Shown here piece after piece: positions 55,151-64,000 of a stretch of DNA of 64,000 bases. How positions within the stretch are numbered: the first letter of the stretch is position 1; each line of letters starts with the position of its first letter. The stretch comes from Marisediminitalea lipolytica (GTDB taxonomy: Bacteria; Pseudomonadota; Gammaproteobacteria; Enterobacterales; Alteromonadaceae), in the NCBI RefSeq assembly GCF_001758465.1, contig NZ_MJIC01000011.1, positions 1-64,000 of the forward strand. Direction: 5' to 3'. The notes under the pieces are model-generated. The model ran no database searches and was not told the origin of the DNA. It saw only the letters and a list, made by a program, of their open reading frames with translations. A program made the position numbers and the translations under genes.

Positions 55151-56455
55151 TTACGGCTCAACGGAGGCGACATTCAATTGTACGGAACGTCTTTTGAAAG
55201 GCTGCGATTGCCCATAGGTCAGGCTGCGCCACAGCCATTCGAATGGTCCGAATCGAAAATATTGTAACCATATGCTGGACACGGTTAATTGGAAAAACCA
55301 CACCGCAAACACAACCAGCATAATCTCTGCACCATTCAACACACCATATAAGCCAAAGCCATAAAACAGCACCGCACCAACAATGGATTGTGAGAGATAA
55401 TTTGTCAGTGCCATTTGTCCAACAGCAACTAACGCTTTGGCAATAAAAAGACGATACGTATAGCGGTAAGCCGCGATAAAAAGGAAGGTATAACCCAGAG
55501 TTAACATGGCTCTGACGAGCGGGCCAAGAGGCGCGATGTACGCTGAAAGCACCCGATCAAAAACCATGGTGCCATAATAGGCATCAAAATATCGCCATAT
55601 CCAGGCACTCGCCACCAGCAAAATCCCCGGATAAACTAACTTAGTCAGTGGGAAATCCGCTTTAAATATTCCCCATCGGTACAATACAATACCCAGAAAA
55701 AACATCGGAATAATATCGAAAAGCGAACCGTAATAAACATAGCTTAATACCATGCTTAGTTCTGCAAAACTGTTTTTCCAGGCTCCACCGATTCCGGATG
55801 TTGCGGCTTTGACGGTTTTATCAATAGCCTCCATATCGGGCTTCTTTTCCCACGTATCAATGGCTTTCTGCTGCTCCTCGGTTAACTCCCCGCCATTATC
55901 TGAAATCGTTTGCGCCGCCTGATAGGCTTTATGCTCTTCCAGAGTAGACAGTGAACCAGCAACGACTATCAGCGATAAAATCACGATCAATACTGAAGCC
56001 ATTGTGATAAGTGTTTTCTGCGAGCTGTTTCTAAAAGCAAATGCAATAAAGGTGTAGAACGCATAAGGTGCTAATATATCTCCGCCCCACAAAAACAAGT
56101 ATGCATTCATTAATCCAAACAAAAACAAGAAGGCAATTCGCCGGAAATAAAGGTCTGCGGCAGGGCCTGGGCCTATTTTACTGCTGTTGCGTTCCAGAAA
56201 GATGAGCATCCCTATGCCAAATAACAGTGAGAAGATCCCACGCTGGGTGCCATCAAAAAACATTCCCCAGACGAACACAAAATTCTGTAAAAATGGAATG
56301 GATTCGCGATAGCTGAATGACATCAGTCCTTCAAAGGGCACTGCCATAAAAGCAATATTGCAAAGAAATATACCGAGCACCGCAATACCGCGACAAAAAT
56401 CCAGGGTTTTGACCCTTTCGTCATTACGGGTCGGCTGTGACAATACTTGTGACAT
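55151..56455 (-). CDS. DUF418 multispanning membrane protein (YeiB-like)
   Basis: 434 residues with about ten hydrophobic helices. N-terminus RVKTLDFCRGIAVLGIFLCN, and the C-terminal DUF418 region includes GQMALTNYLSQSIVGAVLFY and FRFGPFEWLWRSLTYGQ. The N-terminal half resembles acyltransferase-3-type membrane proteins. Function unknown in the family. It converges on the cation channel gene with 10 nt between them; the 247-nt region upstream shows no gene. Confidence 0.9.
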   Translation of the reverse strand: MSQVLSQPTRNDERVKTLDFCRGIAVLGIFLCNIAFMAVPFEGLMSFSYRESIPFLQNFVFVWGMFFDGTQRGIFSLLFGIGMLIFLERNSSKIGPGPAADLYFRRIAFLFLFGLMNAYLFLWGGDILAPYAFYTFIAFAFRNSSQKTLITMASVLIVILSLIVVAGSLSTLEEHKAYQAAQTISDNGGELTEEQQKAIDTWEKKPDMEAIDKTVKAATSGIGGAWKNSFAELSMVLSYVYYGSLFDIIPMFFLGIVLYRWGIFKADFPLTKLVYPGILLVASAWIWRYFDAYYGTMVFDRVLSAYIAPLGPLVRAMLTLGYTFLFIAAYRYTYRLFIAKALVAVGQMALTNYLSQSIVGAVLFYGFGLYGVLNGAEIMLVVFAVWFFQLTVSSIWLQYFRFGPFEWLWRSLTYGQSQPFKRRSVQLNVASVEP

Positions 56456-56633
56456 ACTAACCGTCCCTGTTTAATCATTGTGGATTGAACTAACAGGCTA
56501 GTTCATTTTTTATACAATTACGAGCTTTAACGTTGACGAAGGAGTAATTATTTGACGAGTTTTCTCAGGGACTGTCCCAATGTAAAGAGAGCCGTGGAAC
56601 TGAGTAGGAAAGTAAAGCTTTAGAGGACGGGAT

Positions 56634-56668
56634 AAAAATGGCGATACAGGGTGTTCCCCGCATCGCCA
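56634..56668 (-). terminator. Rho-independent terminator of prsT
   Basis: Minus strand hairpin TGGCGAT ... ATCGCCA with an inner GC-rich part, followed by five T. It lies about 35 nt after the prsT stop. Confidence 0.85.
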
Positions 56669-56702
56669 CTTTAGTTTAAAAGTCAGAGTTTAAAAGCCAG
56701 GT

Positions 56703-59477
56703 TTAAAGGCTGTACTGCTGTTTGAGTTCGGCAACACGAGCTTTGGACTCTGCTGACTCAAAGGTGCGGGACGCCAGGCGGCGTTCTGCCAGGGGTTTAA
56801 AATCCATTTTTAGCAACAGTTCAACATAGTTTAGGAAAACCTCATCACTATTAACCGGGCCTGTCATGGCCTGCTCATAGATGGCTTTGGCTTCTTCGAG
56901 ATCGTCCTTATCAATCAGAATCTGCGCCAGCGTATCGGCAACTTCAGGCGAGTTAGACACGATTTCAAAAGCACTGCGCGCATGTTCTTCGGCAGCATCC
57001 AGTAATCCCTCTTCCTGTTCCAGGAACGCCAGATTGTTGAGCGCTATCGCATTATCAGGCTGCAACTTCACCAAATCACGATACACATCAATCGCCGCGG
57101 CACGATCCCGGGAGATAAGGCGCTCTGCCTGAAGTAACAGCGCCTGAGTGTTAGTTGGATTTTTCTCAAGAAAATCTGTCACCACCGCTAGAGCAGCATC
57201 GGCCTTTCCGGTCATTTCGTAAGCCGCCATAACCAGCAGCAGATTACGAATATTGGGGATTGCCTGGTAAGCAGCTTCAGCGTTAGGAAGCGCCTGTTCT
57301 GGCTGATTACGATAAAGCTGCAGACGCGCGGTGATACCTTTAACATAAGGGATCTCACGCTGCTCTTTGCTCAACGTATTCAGAATAGCTTCGGTTTCGG
57401 GGATTTGTCGTAACATCGACAGAAAATACGCTCTCACGATGCTAACCTGGCGGTCGGGACGTTTTTCTAAAAACTCTCCCAGCAGTGTTGCACCGGTATC
57501 AAACTTACCTTCCAGATCCAGGATCATGGCCATACCCATTACCGCGGGCTTGCTGTTAGGCTGTTTGTCCAGCCAGCTCTGGTAATGTGCTTTAGCTTCA
57601 TCAACCTTAATGGCTGCCAGTAACAAACGCCCTTTGGTATCCCAGAAGATATCCGGGGTCGAGTCGTTAACCGCTACCTGTTCAATTAATGCTACCCCTT
57701 CATCGATTTTTCGCTCGCCGAGATAAACCCGTGACAGCACGATTTTGGGCACATTGTTGTTAGGATTACGACTGACCACGCCTTTCATGTAATCGATGGC
57801 TGCACCGGGATTACCCAGCTGACTTTGTACAATGTAGAGTAAAGCCAGCGCAGTCTGATCCGTTGCATCAATTTTTAATGCATCATTAACTGCGGCCAGC
57901 GCCTGTTCTGGCTGCTGGTTAATCATGGCTAATGATACACGCTGCAGTTTTGCCGGAATATTTTTGCTATCCAGAGCTTCCGCCGCGCTGATTGCCTTAG
58001 CAGCAGCATCATAGTCTTTCTGCGCAATATACACCTGCCCCCTTACCAGCCAGGGACCGACATTATCAGGCTCGTTCTGTTGCCAGTTGTCTGCCACTTC
58101 CAGGGCTTTGTCATACTGACCGGTAGCCGTGTAAGCATTAGCCAGGGTTTGTTGGCCAATACTTAATTCCGGTGAACGCTCTACCGCCGCTTCCAGATTT
58201 ACCAGACCCTCGGCGTCATTGATAGAAAGTTGCAGCACCCCAAGACGGGTTAAATCTTCGGAGGTTGTGGCAATAGGCACGGATTTATCAATCATCGCCC
58301 TGGCATCTACCACGTTGCCTTCTTTTAGTAACTGATAGCCTGCTTTGGAAAACAACAGAGCATCGTTTTCGACTTCGCCATCCACTTTTGCCAGCACATC
58401 GGTGGCTTCTTCGTTTTTACCCAGATGCAGCAGACTGTCTGCCAACATTCTCAAACCAGGATGAGAAGGCGGTAAATCCGTGGCAATCATCGACAGATGA
58501 CGGGTGGTAACTTCGTAGTTATGTAACTGATAGGCGCTAAACCCAGCCAGCAAACGTACCAGCGGATCGTTCTGGCCGCTCTGGATTGCTGTTTCCAGGT
58601 ATTTAAGCGACTCGGCAAATTTACCATCGCGGGCTTTAATTACCCCTTTGTATCGGTTCAGCAACCCGTTATCAGCACTCAGCTTAAGCAGTTCATCGAC
58701 TATCGGCTCTGCCTCGTCAAAGCGCTTGGTATCCATCAGGATAGAACTCAACAGAAACTTGGTTTCAATATCGTCTGGTTCGACTTCCAGATAAGCCTGA
58801 TATGCCTCAATGGCCTCGTCGACGTTACGCATAAACATGTTAAGACGGGCTTGCTGAATCAGCACCTCTTTGTTTAAAGGTGCCTGTTCGTGGAGTTTAT
58901 TTACTTCAGCAAGGGCAGTTTCGATATCTTCTTCCAGCACGTAGCCCAGCGCCAGCGACAAACCTTTATACACACTGCTACTGTCAATCTGCGCGATTTC
59001 ATCAAGCAAAATGCGAGCTTCGCCTTTTTTCTCCAGTCGTAGCAGCGCTTCAAGCTTGTAATAGGTCACTTCAGCACGCTCTACTGACGTTAAACCATCA
59101 ACGTTATGGTCAATTTCTGACAGTGCGACTTCTGAATTAGTTTCTTTGTAGGCCAGGCTGATAAGCGGAACAACCTGGCTAACGTTATAGCCAAGGTCCA
59201 GTGCCCGGTTCAGTTCTTTTTCGGCAGCGGCATAATTGCCCTGATCGATATACAGCTTACCCAGTTCAAAACGAGCCGTGGCATCACGGGGATCTTTTTG
59301 AATAGCGCTCTTGTATTCGATAATGGCTGACTTGTTATCGTTAGCTTCAACAAACTGACGCGCGGCAAGCACATGCTCTTCGCTGGTTTTCTGTCCACAG
59401 CCTGTTAGCGAAAGGCTGGTCATACCCAATAACAGTGCGCCCAGAATAGCATTACGGTTAAACGACTTTTTGTTCAT
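56703..59477 (-). CDS. prsT: TPR-repeat lipoprotein PrsT (PEP-CTERM/exosortase system type)
   Basis: 924 residues. Lipoprotein signal with lipobox LSLTGC (Cys ~27), then TPR repeats along the whole chain (e.g. ATARFELGKLYIDQGNYAAA, AIALNNLAFLEQEEGLLDAA). The N-terminus HVLAARQFVEANDNKSAIIE and length match PrsT, the large TPR lipoprotein that accompanies exopolysaccharide and exosortase (EpsH) loci. It should be anchored in the outer or inner membrane facing the periplasm. No exosortase or PEP-CTERM target is visible in this window. Confidence 0.88.
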   Translation of the reverse strand: MNKKSFNRNAILGALLLGMTSLSLTGCGQKTSEEHVLAARQFVEANDNKSAIIEYKSAIQKDPRDATARFELGKLYIDQGNYAAAEKELNRALDLGYNVSQVVPLISLAYKETNSEVALSEIDHNVDGLTSVERAEVTYYKLEALLRLEKKGEARILLDEIAQIDSSSVYKGLSLALGYVLEEDIETALAEVNKLHEQAPLNKEVLIQQARLNMFMRNVDEAIEAYQAYLEVEPDDIETKFLLSSILMDTKRFDEAEPIVDELLKLSADNGLLNRYKGVIKARDGKFAESLKYLETAIQSGQNDPLVRLLAGFSAYQLHNYEVTTRHLSMIATDLPPSHPGLRMLADSLLHLGKNEEATDVLAKVDGEVENDALLFSKAGYQLLKEGNVVDARAMIDKSVPIATTSEDLTRLGVLQLSINDAEGLVNLEAAVERSPELSIGQQTLANAYTATGQYDKALEVADNWQQNEPDNVGPWLVRGQVYIAQKDYDAAAKAISAAEALDSKNIPAKLQRVSLAMINQQPEQALAAVNDALKIDATDQTALALLYIVQSQLGNPGAAIDYMKGVVSRNPNNNVPKIVLSRVYLGERKIDEGVALIEQVAVNDSTPDIFWDTKGRLLLAAIKVDEAKAHYQSWLDKQPNSKPAVMGMAMILDLEGKFDTGATLLGEFLEKRPDRQVSIVRAYFLSMLRQIPETEAILNTLSKEQREIPYVKGITARLQLYRNQPEQALPNAEAAYQAIPNIRNLLLVMAAYEMTGKADAALAVVTDFLEKNPTNTQALLLQAERLISRDRAAAIDVYRDLVKLQPDNAIALNNLAFLEQEEGLLDAAEEHARSAFEIVSNSPEVADTLAQILIDKDDLEEAKAIYEQAMTGPVNSDEVFLNYVELLLKMDFKPLAERRLASRTFESAESKARVAELKQQYSL

Positions 59478-59639
59478 AAAGCGTACCTTGCAAATGTTTT
59501 TTTAACTTTCCATATTGTTCCAGCGACTAATAACAATACAAGCGTGGTAACAACCCTACTATTGGCCTATAATAGCGTTTTAATAATCAGCTGGCTTTTC
59601 TGCTATGCCCCGTCCGAGTTATCCAGGATCCATAATTTA

Positions 59640-61394
59640 ATGACCACAAATGTCGAACTGACCTTCACAGACCTTAATCTTCCACAGCCTATCTTACAAG
59701 CCTTAGAGAAAGTTGGCTACGAGAAACCTTCACCAATTCAAGCGGAAAGCATCCCGCTGTTGCTGGAAGGACACGATCTGTTAGGTCAGGCACAAACCGG
59801 TACCGGTAAAACCGCTGCCTTCGCTTTACCTATGCTGGCAAATCTGGACGTTGAGGGCAATTATCCTCAACTGCTGGTACTGGCACCAACCCGTGAGCTG
59901 GCGATTCAGGTTGCAGAAGCTTTCCAGGCTTATGCCAGCTTCTCGAAAAAAATTCGCGTACTGCCTGTTTACGGTGGTCAGTCATATGATAATCAAATTC
60001 GTCAGCTGAAACGCGGCGTACAAGTGGTTGTAGGTACACCAGGACGGGTAATTGACCATATTAAGCGTGGCACGCTAAAACTGGACCAACTGAAATTTCT
60101 GGTGCTGGACGAAGCAGATGAAATGTTGCGCATGGGCTTTATCGATGACGTAGAGCTTATTCTTAGCCACGCGCCAGAAGAGCGTCAAACGGCTTTATTC
60201 TCGGCCACTATGCCTGCGCCGATTAAGAAAATAACCGAACGTTACCTTAACCAGCCCAAGCATGTAAAAATTGAGTCAAAGGTAAGCACCGCCAGTACCA
60301 TTCGCCAGCGTTACTGTCAGGTCGCCGGCCATCACAAGCTGGAAGCGCTGACCCGGATCATGGAAGTTGAGCCGTTTGATGGCATGATCATTTTTGTGCG
60401 TACTAAAACGGCAACCCTGGAATTATCAGAAAAACTGGCTGCCCGTGGGTACGACGTAGAACCACTTAACGGTGATATTCCTCAGTCAGCCCGTGAACGT
60501 ACGGTTGATCGCCTTAAGCAGGGCAAAATTGATATTCTGGTTGCTACCGACGTAGTTGCCCGGGGTCTGGACGTTGAGCGCGTAAGTCACGTGATTAACT
60601 TTGATGTACCTTACGATACCGAAAGTTACGTTCACCGTATCGGTCGTACAGGCCGTGCGGGTAGAACCGGTGATGCAATTTTGTTTATTTCGCACCGCGA
60701 AAAACGCATGCTGCAGTCGATCGAACGTGCCACCCGCCAATCAATCGAAGCAATGCCGATCCCATCGATCTCTGAGCTGAATGAAACGCGACTGACAAAC
60801 TTTAAGCAAAGCGTGTCTGAGGCCACTAAAGATGACAATCTTGAAAACCTGATGCCGATTGTGGATATGCTACGCGAAGAAATCGAAGCGAGTCCGGAAG
60901 TATTACTGGCTGCACTGGTTAAAATCGCCCAGGGCGATGAACCACTGTTATTGAAAGAATCTGACCGCCCTGATTTACACACCAAACCATCGCGCGAGCG
61001 TAGCTTTGAGAATAACGGACGCCGCGAACGCGACGGTGGCAAAGGCCGCGATGCGCGCCGTAAATCGCCTCGTGAAAGTCGTCGTCCCGATGAAGGTAAA
61101 CAACGTTTCCGTATTGAAGTGGGTCATGTGCACGGCGTTAAACCGGGTAATATCGTAGGCGCCATTGCCAACGAAGCCGGAATCGACAGCAAGCATATCG
61201 GCGCTATCGAAATTTATGACAATTTCAGTACCGTAGACTTACCTGAAGGTATGCCGGCTGAGACCCGACAAACCCTGCAAGGCACTCGTGTAGCGGGTCA
61301 ACGCCTGTCAATTCGTGAATGGTCTGATAAGCCACCAGCGAAGAGCAAAGGTAAAGGCCCGGGTTATGGTAAAGGTAAGCCTCGCAGTAAATAA
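59640..61394 (+). CDS. deaD: DEAD-box RNA helicase DeaD/CsdA
   Basis: 584 residues from the ATG at 59640 (MTTNVELTFTDLNLPQPILQ); a longer frame upstream lacks family residues. Motifs: Q-motif YEKPSPIQAESIPLL, I AQTGTGKTA, Ia PTRELA, II VLDEADEML, III SAT, V DVVARGLDVERV, VI HRIGRTGRAGR. A C-terminal RNA-binding domain (RIEVGHVHGVKPGNIVGAIA) and a basic Arg/Gly tail follow. Helps cold-shock translation and 50S assembly. Confidence 0.96.
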   Translation: MTTNVELTFTDLNLPQPILQALEKVGYEKPSPIQAESIPLLLEGHDLLGQAQTGTGKTAAFALPMLANLDVEGNYPQLLVLAPTRELAIQVAEAFQAYASFSKKIRVLPVYGGQSYDNQIRQLKRGVQVVVGTPGRVIDHIKRGTLKLDQLKFLVLDEADEMLRMGFIDDVELILSHAPEERQTALFSATMPAPIKKITERYLNQPKHVKIESKVSTASTIRQRYCQVAGHHKLEALTRIMEVEPFDGMIIFVRTKTATLELSEKLAARGYDVEPLNGDIPQSARERTVDRLKQGKIDILVATDVVARGLDVERVSHVINFDVPYDTESYVHRIGRTGRAGRTGDAILFISHREKRMLQSIERATRQSIEAMPIPSISELNETRLTNFKQSVSEATKDDNLENLMPIVDMLREEIEASPEVLLAALVKIAQGDEPLLLKESDRPDLHTKPSRERSFENNGRRERDGGKGRDARRKSPRESRRPDEGKQRFRIEVGHVHGVKPGNIVGAIANEAGIDSKHIGAIEIYDNFSTVDLPEGMPAETRQTLQGTRVAGQRLSIREWSDKPPAKSKGKGPGYGKGKPRSK

Positions 61395-61484
61395 CATAAG
61401 CGTCTAAAAAATTCTTTTTTATTCGTTTGAACAATATGAATAACGAGGCACACTAGCAGCTATCAACACTATTGAGAGTTTACT

Positions 61485-62882
61485 ATGCGCTATTTTCCGT
61501 TATTTATTGATACTCAAAACCTGCCCTGTCTTATTGTTGGGGCCGGTGAAGTGGCCGCGCGTAAGCTCGAACTTTTGTTAAAGAGTGAGGCACAGGTCAC
61601 TGTTGTTGCCCCGGATGTTTGCGGTACCGTACAACATCTGGCGGCTTCCCCACAGGTAACCCTGCACCAGCGCCCCTTTGAATCAGCAGATTTAAATAAC
61701 GTCAGAGTGGTTTTTGTTGCCACCAGCGACGAAGCCCTGAATGCCACCATTCACGCCGAAGCGACCAAACGACAGTTGTTAGTGAATGTGGTGGACAACA
61801 CACCACTATGTGGCTTTATCACTCCTTCTATTATTGATCGTTCGCCCATCGTTGTGGCCATGAGCAGTGGAGGTCATGCGCCAGTTTTATTGCGCTATAT
61901 GCGGCAGAAGCTGGAGTCATTAATTCCGGCGAACGTGAGTAAATTAGGCGCGTTTTCAGAACGCTTCCGTAACAAAGTTAAATCCAGTCTGGCTTCGGTA
62001 ACGGCCCGTCGTTACTTTTGGGAATCGGTACTGGATGGCGATATCGCTGAAGAAGTCACTCAGGGTAATGAACAACGCGCCATCGAGAAATTTGATGCGG
62101 CATTGTCAGCCGCGATTGAAAATAAACAAACTGAAGGTCAGGTTTATCTGGTGGGCGCGGGACCGGGTGATCCGGACTTACTTACCTTCAGAGCCTTACG
62201 CTTAATGCAAAAAGCGGATGTAGTGGTGTACGACAGATTAGTGTCCCCGCAAATTCTGGAGCTGGTTCGTCGCGATGCCGAAAAAGTCTATGTTGGTAAG
62301 GCAAAGAGTGTTCACACTGTGCCCCAGGACGATATTAATCAGCTGTTGGTTAAATACGCCAAAGAAGGTAATCGTGTGGTACGCCTTAAGGGCGGCGATC
62401 CGTTTATTTTTGGCCGGGGCGGTGAAGAAATTCAGCGTCTTATTGAAGAAGGGATTTCCTTTCAGGTGGTGCCTGGCATTACCGCAGCAGCGGGTGCCGG
62501 CAGTTACGCCGGAATCCCCCTTACTCATCGGGACCATGCCCAGTCGGTCGTTTTTGCTACCGGACACTTAAAAGACAACAGTATTGATCTTAACTGGCCG
62601 TCGCTGGCTCAGCCTAACCAAACCGCGGTATTTTATATGGGCCTGACCGGCTTACCGATTATTTGCGAGCAGTTGGTGAAACACGGTTTAGCGCCAACCA
62701 CTCCGATTGCCCTGGTACAGTCGGCAACTACCCATCAACAAAAAGTGATTACCGGTACATTAGCTGACATGCCCTCTCACCCTCAGTTAGGCGAAATAGC
62801 GCCACCAGCACTGATTATTGTGGGCGGCGTAGTTAGCTTGCACAAACAGTTAAACTGGTTCGAACCAGGGACTACGGCATAA
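61485..62882 (+). CDS. cysG: Siroheme synthase
   Basis: 465 residues, trifunctional. The N-terminal precorrin-2 dehydrogenase/ferrochelatase half has LPCLIVGAGEVAARKLELLL. The C-terminal uroporphyrinogen-III methyltransferase half has VYLVGAGPGDPDLLTFRALR, LKGGDPFIFGRGGEEIQRLI and VVPGITAAAGAGSYAGIPLT. Supplies siroheme for sulfite and nitrite reductase. No other assimilation gene is adjacent. Confidence 0.97.
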   Translation: MRYFPLFIDTQNLPCLIVGAGEVAARKLELLLKSEAQVTVVAPDVCGTVQHLAASPQVTLHQRPFESADLNNVRVVFVATSDEALNATIHAEATKRQLLVNVVDNTPLCGFITPSIIDRSPIVVAMSSGGHAPVLLRYMRQKLESLIPANVSKLGAFSERFRNKVKSSLASVTARRYFWESVLDGDIAEEVTQGNEQRAIEKFDAALSAAIENKQTEGQVYLVGAGPGDPDLLTFRALRLMQKADVVVYDRLVSPQILELVRRDAEKVYVGKAKSVHTVPQDDINQLLVKYAKEGNRVVRLKGGDPFIFGRGGEEIQRLIEEGISFQVVPGITAAAGAGSYAGIPLTHRDHAQSVVFATGHLKDNSIDLNWPSLAQPNQTAVFYMGLTGLPIICEQLVKHGLAPTTPIALVQSATTHQQKVITGTLADMPSHPQLGEIAPPALIIVGGVVSLHKQLNWFEPGTTA

Positions 62883-62945
62883 CTTCTGCTATGGCGGTAA
62901 ATTTACGCTACACTTAACCTGATTGTGACAGCAAGTGTATGCGTA

Positions 62946-63911
62946 ATGAGAAGCCTTTTATATTGTTTCTGCCTGTGTTTGTTTTGTAGCAGTGTAGCTG
63001 CAGAACAAACGCTGTACCGCCGCACATCCCAAGCAGATGGAGCTCGCTATGAATATGCCTGGCTCGACCACGACAATAACCCACGCAAAATTGCTTTTGT
63101 ACTGCCCAAAGAAAATACCCAGTCGCTGCCCGTACAACAAATTAACTATAATTCGGCACTGGCACTCAGAGCAGTGGAAATAGAGCTGCTTAAGGCAGCC
63201 CGCGAAATAGACCCCCGAGTTGCCAGATTTAAGCTGATCAATCGTCATGATTCACTGGAATTTGTGCTAACAGGAAAAGACAAAGCACTGTTAGAACAGC
63301 TTACCGATGAGTTAAAAAACACCCAGGGAGAAGCCCTCGACAGCTATCTTGCAGCGCGTTATTTTCAGCATTACAAAACGCCGATGCTGGAAAAAGCGAT
63401 AAAGCCTAATCATGTGCGCTACATCCAGGAAAGTACGCTTCCGCTGATACCTTTGGCCCAGGCGCTGTACGAAATTGTCGACGAACAATCCAACGCCCGC
63501 TCGTACTTAAATCTGTTACTAAGTTGGGCCCAAAGCATTCCTTACGATGAACTAACCAACCGGGTGTCCAGCAATGGCTCGGGTTTTTCACCGCCTTTGG
63601 CGATACTTAATCAGAATGTCGGTGACTGCGATAGTAAGTCAGTACTTACTGCCGCACTTATCCGCGCATTTTTGCCCGGTAATGCCATGCGACTGGTGCT
63701 ACTTAACAAGCACGCGTTACTGGCCATTGCCATGACACCACTGACCAAAGACACCACGTTAATGATTGAAGGCGTGCCCTATATTTTGCTGGACCCCACC
63801 GGACCAGCCCAAATGAAACTTGGGGAAATAAGCGACAGCACCAGACTTGGCCTCGCTTCTAAACAATATACTCTGGAAGTGATCCCGCCAGCCATGGCAC
63901 AACAGCAGTAA
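62946..63911 (+). CDS. Secreted transglutaminase-like cysteine protein
   Basis: 321 residues from the ATG at 62946, giving a signal peptide (MRSLLYCFCLCLFCSSVAA, then EQTLY). A GTG seven codons upstream is possible. The C-terminal half has a transglutaminase-type triad: Cys in LNQNVGDCDSKSVLTAALIR, His in LLNKHALLAIAM, Asp in YILLDPTGPAQ. A cysteine protease-like or amidase role in the envelope is plausible; the substrate is unknown. The next frame starts 9 nt later. Confidence 0.78.
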   Translation: MRSLLYCFCLCLFCSSVAAEQTLYRRTSQADGARYEYAWLDHDNNPRKIAFVLPKENTQSLPVQQINYNSALALRAVEIELLKAAREIDPRVARFKLINRHDSLEFVLTGKDKALLEQLTDELKNTQGEALDSYLAARYFQHYKTPMLEKAIKPNHVRYIQESTLPLIPLAQALYEIVDEQSNARSYLNLLLSWAQSIPYDELTNRVSSNGSGFSPPLAILNQNVGDCDSKSVLTAALIRAFLPGNAMRLVLLNKHALLAIAMTPLTKDTTLMIEGVPYILLDPTGPAQMKLGEISDSTRLGLASKQYTLEVIPPAMAQQQ

Positions 63912-63919
63912 ACCCAAAG

Positions 63920-64000
63920 ATGAGTGAAAGCTGTTTGCCTGGCGAAGCTCAGCAGACTGATAGTATCTTAAAGGTAGCCCCGCAACCCCGGGAAAGGATT
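63920..64000 (+). CDS. Start of a protein cut by the window edge
   Basis: 27 codons from the ATG at 63920 (MSESCLPGEAQQTDSILKVA and onward) stay open to the end of the window. It follows the transglutaminase-like gene closely on the same strand, so may be co-transcribed. Too little is visible to name it. Confidence 0.4.
   Translation, partial: MSESCLPGEAQQTDSILKVAPQPRERI

Noticed and set aside
59544..59639. Extended N-terminus of DeaD
   Set aside because: The extra 32 residues are unlike the family, and the Q-motif spacing fits the ATG at 59640.

Overview
This 64 kb window comes from a marine-type gammaproteobacterium of the order Alteromonadales, most likely Alteromonadaceae. The evidence is the 16S rRNA gene, the ribosomal and RNA polymerase gene order, an operon joining nudF, yqiB, cpdA, yqiA and parE, the EF-P modification genes and a PrsT-type lipoprotein. 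The species cannot be named from what is visible.

Layout. Positions 1-2020 hold a 16S rRNA gene on the minus strand with a boxA leader and three tandem growth-type promoters. Next comes a secreted protein built from strict 15-residue repeats (2173-2946). A surface polysaccharide locus fills 2963-29859. It contains a dTDP-L-rhamnose operon (rfbA, rfbC, rfbD, rfbB, minus strand) with a cluster of palindromic repeats inside it. A divergent, AT-rich plus-strand operon of ten tightly packed genes follows (8815-21190): glycosyltransferases, a sulfotransferase-like protein, a methyltransferase, an SGNH-like protein, a WcbI-like protein, and a possible ulosonic-acid cassette of aldolase fusion, KdsB-like CMP transferase and HAD phosphatase. 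A convergent minus-strand operon (23565-29859) encodes an acyltransferase, another sulfotransferase-like protein, two glycosyltransferase-class proteins and a HAD-associated partner. The two operons meet at a nested pair of IS3-family elements. The outer IS has no target duplication and cuts off the 3' end of the acyltransferase gene. The inner IS sits inside the outer transposase with a clean CTAT duplication.

Positions 30105-38618 are the complete alpha and spc ribosomal operons (rplQ to rplN), with rpmJ and rpmD too short for simple ORF calling. The S10 operon is not upstream. Instead there is a gene-poor stretch and then a histidine-rich TonB-dependent receptor (39234-41699) behind a Zur-like palindrome, probably a zinc importer. 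After it come a secreted DsrE protein and the EF-P set (epmA and efp, with epmB divergent). A block of housekeeping genes follows: a YjfB-like protein, a PriC-like protein, a HAD phosphatase, parE, yqiA, cpdA, yqiB and nudF, then divergent tolC.

The right end carries a small coiled-coil protein, a bacterial voltage-gated cation channel with a calcium-channel-like selectivity filter, a DUF418 membrane protein, PrsT, the DEAD-box helicase deaD, cysG, a transglutaminase-like protein and the start of one more gene.

The genes worth most attention are the aldolase, CMP-transferase and HAD cassette, the 15-residue repeat protein, the cation channel filter and the IS-driven junction in the glycan locus. 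No CRISPR array, tRNA or prophage was seen.
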